64,000 nt of DNA, from positions 1-64,000 of the forward strand of contig JASAND010028462.1 in assembly GCA_030248195.1 (NCBI GenBank), read 5' to 3'. The notes beneath the pieces are model-generated. The model was not told the DNA's origin. It made no database searches and saw only the letters and a program-made list of their open reading frames with translations. A program made the translations under genes and the position numbers. Source of the stretch: Trissonchulus latispiculum (taxonomy: Eukaryota > Nematoda > Enoplea > Enoplida > Ironidae). Position 1 is the first letter of the stretch; each line of letters begins with the position of its first letter. Shown here piece by piece: positions 24,459 to 36,500 of the stretch.

Positions 24459-24545
24459 TCACTTTTCTTCCAATTTCCTTCTCTTAGAATCTGGCTCAGC
24501 CTTTGACAAATCAGCCTCCCCATTCGTCAATGATGAGCCCTGATT
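24459..24545 (-). CDS. zinc-finger gene exon 16 (C-terminus)
   Basis: Acceptor CGTATTTCAG, phase 0, 28 residues: NQGSSLTNGEADLSKAEP then DSKRRKLEEK and TGA (24459-24461). The basic cluster KRRK is the likely nuclear localisation signal. Confidence 0.8.
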   Translation of the reverse strand, partial: NQGSSLTNGEADLSKAEPDSKRRKLEEK

Positions 24546-27500
24546 CTGAAATACGTTAAAGAACCGTAGCTTATAAAACCAAAATCTAGTAAGATACAAT
24601 GTAATAGACGAAAGAAAGAAAGTTGTCACTACAGCACCACATACCCGAAAAATTCGGGCCTGAGGTGGGGATCGAACCCACAACCTTCGGTTAACTAGAC
24701 CGACGCTCTACCGCTTGAGCCACCCAGGCACAATCGAACCAAGCTTAAGTTTGAATTCGTTCCCAAACTGTAGTGACATGTTTTTTGAATAGGCATACAG
24801 CCCTGCCAAAGACCACATAATCAGGTGTTGTTGGTTATTTACCTCTACGACTGCTACTACAAAACAGCCACAAATGAGGGTTACAAAAGCAAACTAAATT
24901 AACAAATTAAAATCCACAATTCAGTATCAATAAAACAAAAGTTTGAACGACATAACAGGCTTACAGTATCAGTGGATCGTAATCTTGCCATCAGGGATTC
25001 TGGAATTTCAATACGCTTCACCTAAAAATACAGTACATACAGTAAGCGCAACTGCCGCAGCGATAGTCTTACAAAAGAAACACAAGGATCTATACAGTCT
25101 AGAGAGAGAGAGGGCAGGACTATCTATCCCTCTATTCGAGTCAATCTCAACATCAGTTCGCAATTTACCCAATGAGTTTTGATTTTACAAGGAATTTTTG
25201 TATCAAATTGCCGGCTTCACTGGAATGTCTGGAAGCAAAATCGTTAATTGTGGCACTCAAAAACAACCAATCGGTTACATACATAATAAAGAAAATCCTT
25301 TAGTTGAGGGGGGACCTAAACAGCATCAACTGGCCTAAAAAAGAATAATAGGTAGGACGGAGGGTCAGCAACTCAGCAGGCAGTAGCCAACAAGAGTTCA
25401 ATGCAAACACTAGCCCCCATTTTGATGTTAGAAAAATAGTTTCAAGCTTTTTGAATCTCCTAACGGAAAGAGCGGAAGGAATTTAATATGCAATCTGATT
25501 GGGCGTTGGGTTACTCACTTTGACAAATGAACGAGAGGAATTAGAGAGGAGCAGTGCAATGAAGCCCAGACAAAATCAATCCTTTTCGTCAGACTAATTA
25601 GATAGCAGTGTAGGCACGCTTGCTATTACCACAACTGTCATACCCTATGTATTATAAGCGTGACACATCCTCTTATGTATTATGTACTCTTGCACTTGTA
25701 TGACTTACATCTTGACTGCGATACAGGATAAATCCCCACTCTTCATACAGTTTCGAATTGAAGCTTTGCAGAGCCCGACGAAGGGATTCTGTTTCCTTTT
25801 CGCAGCCCAGCAGTTCATGACGCTGACAGTGAAAGTCTCCGCGCAGCTCAATTCCACAGGTGTCACAGAATGTGGAAACTGGAAAAAAAGGCGCAAATAT
25901 GTATGGCTCTCTCTCAGTGGCAATATTTATTGACTGTGATGAAGTATAAAAGTTCAGTTAACGAATAGTTAGGATACAGTAAGCGAAGATGCAAGTCAGA
26001 GAAAATTCTTACTTCCACGAGTGTGCTCAATCTGACACTGACGAATGTCTGTCCACTTTGGCGACGCAAAGAGACAGACATCACAATAAAGGAGGGGAAA
26101 GTCGAAGATGCTCCCAACCTGGTCCAAAGAGTCTTGATGATAATTTCCTAAAACATATTGAGAGGCAAATATTTTGGTAGTTTCAAAACAAAATAATCAG
26201 GATAAATGTTAAAAAAAACGAACGAAAAAATAATCGAACAAAAAGACATCGCAAAAAGGGAAAAACTGTTCGCTTCAACTACTTGCTACGACGAAGGAAG
26301 CAAAATGAACACAAAAAGGACATGGCACAGTTTTGAAAAGCCCAACAAACTACCTATAAACCAGTACCTACAGGAAAGCCTCCCCATATTGTCTAAAAAT
26401 AAGTCAGGGGTCAAGGGGGGGGGGTAAAGTAGAATTAATTAATTCCAGCGTGCTCAGCCCAAACAATTGTTATGTAAGAAAGGCTTGCGCACACGTGATT
26501 AAAATTCAAAACGAGTCAATTTTAATCCCGACCTGCTCCAATATTTATAAAACCGCTATATAGAGGCCACCGTAGCTAAAGCTTATGTCATCAGTCCACT
26601 GTCTATAGATGACGCTTCAATTTTCGGACAAGAAGCACAGATAAAGCTAGTAAAGGATGAAACAACAAGAATAAATTCCAAAAAAAACTTCTCCAAATCC
26701 TAGTCAGTCACTTACGGACATGCTCCATCCAGCGCAAAGCACTGAACCTGTGAGCACAACGCTTGGAAAAGCACTCAATCCCCCAGGTGGCGCTGTTGGT
26801 GCAATGGTCGCGCAGGCAGTGGGCCAACAGGTCACCAAACTCGGCGCACACTTTCAGACACTTTTTGCACTGCATCAGCAGCCGCATCTGCCCCAGATGG
26901 AGGGTTCGCTCGTGCGCAATCAGCTGGCCAGCTGTGGGAAAGCTGGCACTGGGACACAGTTCACAGCGAACTGGGGGGCGCCCTGTGTCCTCCTCAGCTT
27001 CCCCAGACCCTCCTCCGTCCAGGACAAATTCCTTCAGCTGTTCCAGATTTTCCTGGAGAAAGAAAAAACAAAACGAATAGGACGAAGAATGGATAAGGCA
27101 GTACGAAAAACCAGAAAATACGTAGTTTCCATTTCTTGGAAGGAAAAAAGGAAAAGACAAAGAATAATAAGACAATACAAAAAAGCACAAAATAGCTTCC
27201 AATTCATAGCTTCTAGGAGATGGTGCAATGGAAATGAATGTTCTAGTGTTCACTACACAGTTCCACTGTCCTTTTTGTCAACACAAACTGATGTGAAGTT
27301 TCAAGACTTACGATTTAACTTTTGACCGATTCTCAGTCACCACTTTCAAGCCAACTAAATAATCATCAGTGTGCTGCAAGTACGGGTTGTCGTCCAAATA
27401 CGTAATATTACCAAGAGTACATAGTACAAGATTATAAACGAAAAAAAGAGGGATGTCACTAAAGCACCTCCGACCCGAAAAAATTCGGGCCTGAGATGGG

Positions 27501-30500
27501 GATCGAACCCACAACCTTGGCGATCTAGGCCAACGCCTACCGATTGAGCCATAATACCTAAATACCTTGAAAACGTCCAAAGGTCCAGAAATGACAGTCA
27601 AACGTTTTCTTGGCTCCATAGGCTTTGGAGGCGCCGGCGCGCACCAGTCTTTGGGTTCCTCCCATACGGCCAGCTTTGACTCCAGCGCCAGGACCTCAGG
27701 CAACTCCGGAAGACTGATTTCGGAAACCTGGAAATAGGAAAACAGAAAAAGGTTATATGTCAACGAAGTGTATCCCGCCAACAACAACTTAGGAACTTTG
27801 AACAACAATTAGCAATAATTAGTAAATTAACAATAATAATGACTCAATTAAACACATTTTGTACGAATGTGTACTCGAATTTCTGTAAAAAAAGATCTCA
27901 CAACAGCAGACTCTAAAGCTATAATAGCCAGCTATAAAAAAATTAGGACAACCATTTTCAACTGTCATGAAAATATTTATCGTCCTACACAGAAGGGCAG
28001 CACTTACCCCTTCCTCCACAGTTTCCACAAAGAACGGTTTCTTTCCGGCCAGTTGCTTAATTTCACCGATCAGTCGTTTGCAGTTCCTGAGAGTCAAGTA
28101 GTGCTGGACACAGCCGGCCTCCTCGTGGTCCCTACGATGCCAGTCGCCCCGCAATTCCATACCACATTTCTCACAGGAAGTTACTTCTGCAAACAGAAAG
28201 AAAACTATTCACTAATTCAGCTCCAATCTCCAAAGCCAATCAAGCAAGAATCCTAACTCATCCACCTGACTTACTTCTACTGGGGGGGGGGGGTCCTCCT
28301 CCCCCATTCGAGGAGCCAGCTCCCTCCCCCCCATAAATTTCGAGCTCCCTCCAAAAGCCGCAAAATTGCCAAAAATTGCTATTTTTACCCTAAATTTTCG
28401 AAAACTTTTCAGGCTCCGCCGAATTTTTAACGAAATATTTTGCTACTTTAGCATTAAAACACCTAAAATTTGTCATTTTTAGCGATTTTTAGCAGTTTTT
28501 ACACAAAAACACTTTTTAAAAAAATATGCCCCCTCCCATTTCGGCGAGCTCCCCCCCCCCATAAATTTTGGTCTAGAAGTAAGCCAGTCCACCATACCAA
28601 AATTAAGCCAAGATTAAAAGGAAAAAGCAAACCTCCACGTCGATGCTCAATTTGACAGAAACGAATGACAGCCCAAAAGGGAGAACACTTGAGACAGACG
28701 TGGCAGACAAAGGTTGGCCACTTCTCCATGAACACAGGTCGATCAATGGATACAGGAATGCCAGAATGAAATTTCTCTGAAAAAATTTCGTAAAAATGCT
28801 ACCTGGCAGAAAAAACTATACAAATTAATGTGATCAACATATTAACGCTGGGGGGGGGGTCTGGGGGTGGTCCAAGCCCCCCCCCAACCCGGACAAGGTA
28901 CAAGCCCTATCGCCGTCGGGGACAAGGGGTAAAGAAAAAATGACCAAGGCGTGCGCAAAAATAGCCAGAAAAAATAAGTTTTTACAGTAAAATTTTGAAA
29001 AATTTCCGGCTTGGCCGGAATTTTTTAGCTAAAATGTTTAGTTTTTCGAGAAAATCGAGCAAAATTTTGAAATTTTTCCAAAAATTGAAGATTTTTGCAA
29101 GTTTTGATAAAAATTGCAAATTTTAATAAAAATAGAGTGAATCTTTCGAAAAACTTTACAAATTTATTCTTGAGGTACAAGCCCCCCTGAAAATTTTTGT
29201 TCAAGGTACAAGCCCCCTCAAAATTTTTTGGGGACTAGCCCCACCAGGACCCGACCCTATGTTAATGTATGATCAACATCCACTAGCAGCGCGGGACGTG
29301 TGATCCACAACATAGCTACTAACAGGAGACTAGAGGCTCCAGTGCTAAATGATTTGTTATACTTTCACACAATTTTCATGTAATGCTAAAACTGCTCCTT
29401 CCATGCATGTAGGGTTGTACAACGCCTGTATGCTTGATTGGAGGAGGGGTTACTAAGACCTGAACAATTAGCTTAGAACATATCTGATTTGTTCGATTTT
29501 CGGCAGACAGTGTTTTTATTTGGCCGACGACTTATGTGTAACGCTACACACATCTCCAAAAATTTTTGCTATTTTTCAGAAAAAGTGTGGAACTACCCAA
29601 AACTTTCCAATTTACTCATGTTTTGGAAACGTGTATCTTACTAGCAACTAGTGATGTGCGCTGAGAAAATTGCCCGCTCCGGAGCTCCGGCCGGAGCGGG
29701 CTGTCGGAGCACCGGAGCTCCGCGGAGCTCCGACTGTTAGTGGAGGCAAAATTGTAAAAAATTCGGTTTAAGCTCAATAAAAAGTATGCCTACTCGCTGT
29801 ATATACACTTTTATCGCTTAACTGTTTATTTTTAGATGCTGATTTTTTGCTACATATGAATATACAGTTAGGTGTTTTTTGAAAATTTCACAGAATTTTT
29901 GGTTAATTGATTGTGCATACTGCTGTGTTTACATAAAAGCCCATTACACTGCAGTTTACTTTAATCTATCAATTTTTTCAAGATTTGGCAAATTTTAATA
30001 AATTCCACATGAACTACTCGACATTTCTTGCAGGAATTTCATCAAATATATACTTTTCAAATTCTTGCATAAAATATTGCTAATAAATTTTGCAGACGTG
30101 GACCAGATTTCATTTACCCACTACGTATTTAACTTATCATGAGGATATATACGCATATGTAATCAAACTAAAATATAAGCTAACAGAATTTCGATCCGAA
30201 GGATAAGCAAAGATAGGTTTGATGAAAGCAAAGAAAACTGCTGCAGAGGTTGAAAGTTTACATTGAATAGATTTAACGGAAATGTAATATTTAATCGAAT
30301 AATTAATAAGATGTATGAAATTTAAAACGTTTTACGGACTTAATTTTTAAATGTTTATTTAATTTTTCTTTTATATATTTAGAAAATGGACATGTTTAGA
30401 TTGTGTCCAGAAAAAAGAACCGTCTAGAGAGATATAAGAACGCAGCCTTGAGAAAACCGGAACATTTTTAAAACAGGAGTAGGATAACTATATGTAAAAT

Positions 30501-33500
30501 TCAATATTCATTAGTCTTACGAGCTGTAAGGAGAAATAGTGGAGTTCACAGAAAGATCATACTTTAGAATTTTTCTTAACACCTTCAAAGCTTGCAAAAG
30601 TTTGCTCCGGGTACCCGGAGCTCCGGAGCAGAAGCCCGCTCAGGAGCACCGACAACAATCGGAGCTCCGGCGCACATCATCATCATCATCATCCTTGTGG
30701 CCAGGCGGTTGAGGAAACCATATTGCCGGGCTAGATACGCCCGGTACCCCCAAGGAAACCCAGGACCCCGGAAGGGTTCTTCCATAGGACAGCCAGACCA
30801 TCAGAACAGTTTAGGAGCCCATCACTACTAGCAACATGTAGTAAAGTGGAATATGTTAAAAATCCATTATTTACGTATATTCAAAAGTGAATATATACAC
30901 AACGAAAAAACGTGCGACTAGTTGGCAAAATTCGCCCAAAATTTCTGTGTAACGTTACACAGTCGCCAAAAAGTTTTTGCTATTTACCAGAAACAAGTGT
31001 GTAATTACACGCGTTTTTGAGCAAATAAAAACACTGCATAGTGCACGGGATAGTAAAATATTACTATGATTAGCCGTTACATGGCCGGAACCGGTTTCCT
31101 ATTTTCAGACCCCCGCCGCTTACGAGATAGAAAACCTACCAAAATGTTGCCGAAAATTTTTGGTCAAAATCCGCATAGCGCAGTCGCTCATGATGCATCT
31201 GGAGGTAACGGCACCAGCCGAACCAGCAGGTCGGCCACTCTTGGTGGTGACCGGCGACTTATGAGCCGAAGTGATATGTGACAGCAGTGTCTTAACTGAG
31301 GGCAGTCTCGTATCGCAAAGCCCCGGGCAGGGCAGCAGGTTGGGCACCAGGGCAGAATGCCGATGCTTTTCGTGCCAAATCAGGGTTATGGTAGACTCAG
31401 CCGTATAGGGACAGTACTGGCAGACGGCTGGCTCACGACCAGTGGACATGTCCAAATCCCACTCAAAAACCGCCTGAAACAGAGATTAAAAAAATCTGTT
31501 AACTAATTTAATCTAATTAATGCTAAATAAACATTAGTCTATTAATGGGTTTTTTACAGTTTAACAAATAAAGAAAACTTAGTATTATCGTATAGTAGTG
31601 AAACCTCTATGGATATCAAGAACTCAAAAATTCCAAAAGATTCCAAAATTTCTAAATTCTAAAAATGTAAACTTGCATTTAAAAAGCTAAACCAAAGCAC
31701 AAATGCAACCAAACTGATTCCAAAATCTCAACACTGCTTTCAAACTTTCATATTTTCATATCAGGTTAATCAGTCCTGCCACCCTCTTAAGGTGGTGATT
31801 CCTTTTGGAGACATCAACTTTGAACCCTTATTACTCATTCATTCCTTGGAGTTAAGAAGCCATTTTTATATCGAAATGGAGCTTAACATTTTCTCTTTCT
31901 AATGAATACAGTGAAACTAACTTTAGTCCTCGGAAGTTATTTTACTGCATTTCCGAAGAAATTTAATTTTCCAAATTTTTTGCAGACTAAAGTAAATTTT
32001 TTCCTGAGGCGTCGGCCACATCATTCGATTCCACTATAAAATAGCTAGGGGCACTTTTTTAACTATTATGAAACCGCTCTCCGTTAAAAAGAAATTAACT
32101 AAAATGTATGTGCAATCTGGATGTTGCCTACTTTTCCTAACTTTGGCAAGCCACCAGTATAGCCAGATAGCAGCAATCGGGGCAACTAAAAAGGGTCCCT
32201 GGATAGTTTTGTGTACAACACGTCGAGTAAGTGGCAACCCCCTAGCTTGCATAGTAAATGCAGCTCCACAATCGCTGGAAAAAATTTGGTCATGTTTTTG
32301 CAAAAACTACATTTTTTAAGATAGCAGCGTACGGGATAGCATCTAGAAGATTACAACGCCACGAATAATCGACCTCGACGAGACCTTCAAATTGATACCC
32401 TTAGTTTAATTTTACTGCTTGTGTAGCTCAAGAAATGGTGGATTATTTGATTTCTGCAAAAATGACAAGTTTTCAACGCCAAAATAAGAAAATCAGCTAT
32501 AGCTCACTATAGAGAAAAGCTAGAAAGGTGCTTCAAAAAGCAAAAATGTAGAGCTCAACAAGATCTTTCGAATGAATATAATCACGGTTATGCAGCTACT
32601 GTCTAAGTGTCAAAAAACGGCAAAAACTGCCCTGAGCGGAGACGTCGAAGTTTTGAAGCGGGATTGCGCGGAGGGTGTTAGAACGCTAAAAGAACTTATT
32701 CTGGAAAGTTTCATCAAATGTCAAGACCGTCAACCAATAATATGTGCTCAAAAGGAATCACCACCTTAAACAGATATCATAGTTTGATTTGAATGAACGT
32801 ACTTCACCATAACCCCACTCATTCCACAACATCTGAGGCCGAGTAGTCATAGGCTTGTTCACACTGAAACTTTTCTTGGGCGAAATGTAGACCTCTGGAT
32901 GGGTACAGCCCAGATAGGCATGAAGTAGGAGTTGGCGACGCTGGGGCAGAATGACCTCGCATTTGTCGCACAGAAAGTTGACCTCACGATAGTAGTTATC
33001 CAGCAGCATGAAGCGCTCAATGTCGTGCTCTACGGCCTCATGAATTCGCAGCAGTCCAGGCGAGCCAACCTCCAGCAAGCACCTGTAGCAACAACAAAAA
33101 ACAACAAAAGAACGTCACAAGGGGTCTTTTTCAACAAAGGATAGAGTACAGTAGAGTAGAGTAGAGTAGAGTAGAGTTAAAAATAAGCGTTTTAACTCGC
33201 CTATAACTCCGCTCAAGCTTGTGTTGTCCTCTGTTAACTCTTTCATGAAAAGGATCGAGTTAATTTTAACACGAACACTACCTTTCTTGAAAAGGACCAA
33301 GGAAATTATGTATGCTCAGTTTTCAGCGACCCCGACTATGGTATAGCCCGAGGGATGCAAAATGCTACGCTAGACACACAGCGTTCAGACAAGATAAGTG
33401 CAACCAGTGCACCTTACTTTTCGCACTTGACAGGCGCACACTTGCATTTGACCTGCTCATAGCCAGTGTCATGTGACAGATCCTTGAACGGTACGGCAGA

Positions 33501-36500
33501 GGAACAGTCGGGGCAGGCCACTTCTGGCATGGAGACTTCCAGTCTACTGCCAGCCCCCTCTGGTAAACCGTAGGTCGAAGCACTAAAAACACAAACACCC
33601 TGCATACATTACAACGCTTGGAGATGAGACTGATTCACAATTAAAAACCGGCTCCGATAGTGGAAACATAGTTTTGGAAAAAGGCATTCAACTTTTCCAA
33701 TCCGATCCATCTGATTAAGCACATACCGACTCTAACCAATCCAACTATCCATTCTTAATTGCTGCTCGGTAAATGGATATATATGGAAAGATAGTAGGAG
33801 ACTGCACAGCACATGGTATATGTCTTTTTCTTCCGCGGCTGAATTCATCATGCCAGGTGGCACTCCTGGTTAGTCCTATGGTTGTGCGTCAGTTCGTGGA
33901 TGAGCACTGGTACTCTCAGACTCAATTCCCCGCATAGGGGGTAGGAGCCCTTCACCAGGGTTAACCGGTACCAGGGACTTTGAAGGAAGGGGGGGGGGGC
34001 TCCCATCAAAGTTTTAACTGGAAACCTTTGAATGTTTTCCCGCAATGAGTAAACCACCATTTTTTTCAAAAACAATGTCATTGCAGTGTAGATAAGCGTT
34101 CGGCACACCAAAATGAGCACCACACACCCTATCTGGTGTGGTGTGAACCAGTTCGTTTGAACGAAATCGGTGAAAACGTACTGAGATTCAGTTACAACTG
34201 TAGTTTTCGAAGCGGGGAGTAGACATAAAACAGACTAAAGAACTCAAAAATTCACAATGAAGCTGGTTTGCTCAACGTGTTCTCTTATTTTCACGAAATG
34301 CGGAAATGGGGGGGGGCTAAGTTGTTAACCACATCAAAAATTTTCGCATTATTCTGGTTACTAAACACTATCTTTAATAACTTACTGACAGCACTGTCTT
34401 AGGACTGTAGTACAGACGTTTTTCATTATTTCTCAAGAACAAAGGCCTTGTATTCTTCACGGACCACTCACTCAGGCCACATAATATATTTATTTTCTTT
34501 TTGCACATACAAAAGATGCTTACTAGAATCGAATAATTATCTGATCATCCTTTGACAGGGTGATGGCTTCATCTACCAGATTCTGAACCTGTATCGGAAA
34601 CACATGACCATACTGATAAGCATGAAAGAAGGCAGAAAATATGTCATAGTTTCGAAAACCACAGGTACAGCGAATCATCATGACAAATTTGTTGACGATA
34701 TCTTCCTTATGCTCTTCGATGTAGCTTCTAAATGACAAAAACACGACTCCTATCCTAACCCATTCAGATAAGTTTCAAAAAGCAAGAGTTAAGCAAATGT
34801 TGTGGTGACAACTAAACCGCATTAGCAATGCAAGGGCTGTAAGTAAAGTAGGTTATACAAAGTTTTCTTTCATTCCATGATTCAAGTAAACTAGAGCACA
34901 TGCCTCCAAATAATATCATCAAAACATAGTAAACATTTTGGTACCAAAAATACAAAAAACGCATGCAAGAGTCTTGTCTACACAATTAAACTGAATATGA
35001 CTCAAAGGCAGACAAACGAAAAGTTAGGAAATCTTTAGTTACTAAAAATCGGTGCACTTTGCAGCGGCTGGAAGACTGAAATTTTGCACAATTCCAATTT
35101 GGCTAAGCAGCGTGTGATTTTTCTAAGAAAAGGAAAACTGCGTGCAATGCAGAAAAACACTGACGTGACCAATGGAAGTCGCTTATAGAAATAATGAACA
35201 TACCCTAGTCTAGTCTAAATCAATAACTTTAATTAGCTATTGTTTGTGGGTCATAATTGGAGAAGAAGAAAGAAAAGAAGAAATAAGAAAACCAGTTTCT
35301 AGGGAAAGGAAAGGAAAGGAAACAAACTTCTTTTCCGCCCAGAAGCTATCCTTCGGCTTTTCCTCCACCAGAATGCTATAGGTCGGACCCAGCTCCTCCA
35401 CCACGGCTTGGCGTTTCACTCTTTCATCCTCACTGATTAGCCCTAGGGGTGCTGACTTCAACGACTTTTGGGTGATACTTTTCGGCGTTATGGGCTTCGA
35501 TGCAGTCGCCGACTTTGTTGCCTGGCCAGAAGCAGAAGCCCGTAGGGCCGAAAAATCCGGCCTTTTGATCAGTTTCATCAATGCGATGGATTTCTTCTGA
35601 TGACCGCTGGCAAACGTGTGAGAGTGCAGATCCGATTTGCTGTTGAAAATCTGGTGACACTGTCGGCAGGCAAAGCCCAGCTCATGCGTCATCTGCCCGG
35701 CCTCAATTTTGGCACTAAAACATCCTCCATTACAAGTAGGTAGGCAGGTAACAAAAATGCTCCACAGAAAAGTGCTTAATATACGTATATATGTGGCAGT
35801 GTTGGTCTATGAAAAATTCCGGTTGTGAAAGTAAAGAAAGAAACCAGTTCGAAAATGCAAATATGAGCTGGAGTCCTTAGTAGTCTCGCACAACACTAGC
35901 AGCATTTAGGCGTCGATAAAATTTTCCATCGGTGGCATTATATCTCAAAGGTGGTTGTCTGTCGCGGTGTGGGCGCTGTGGTGCGGAAATTAATTACGTT
36001 TATCAAGAGTACATAATAACTAAGAGTGTGACAAGCGTCACACTCATAGTTTATTGGGCTGGGGACATGTTCTGCACGATAACGGCTCACCTCCCACCAA
36101 GTGGACCCCAATGACCCTTCACAAATGAGTACCTATAATAGTACACATATTGTGTACGCTCACTCGCTTGTGGCTTCAACAAACCGGAGTGCACTGTGGG
36201 GCGGTTGTTCATTCCATTCCATTCCATTCAACACACAAACATACAAGCGAGTGAGCGTACACAAATGTGTACTAGGTAACCATTTGTGGGGGCGGGTCAC
36301 TGGGATCCAATTTGCGGGGGAGGGGGTCAGCCGTTATCATGCAGATCATGTCCCCAGCCTAATAAGTAACAGTGTGACGCTTGTCATATTCTTAGTTTTT
36401 ATGTACTCTTGGTAGTAGTAATCTAAAAATGTTCTCAAAAATTGTAGTCAAGCATTCCGAGTCAGACACTTTTAGATCCACACCGTTAAACTCTACTTCA

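Noticed and set aside
29508..31036. A target-site duplication for the outer CAGTG-ended element
   Set aside because: The eight bases on each side (TCGGCAGA, CATAGTGC) do not match.
34521..34526. TAG stop at the end of zinc-finger exon 5
   Set aside because: The codon is split by the donor TTCTA|GTAAGC and reads TAT after splicing; downstream exons stay in frame to a true stop.
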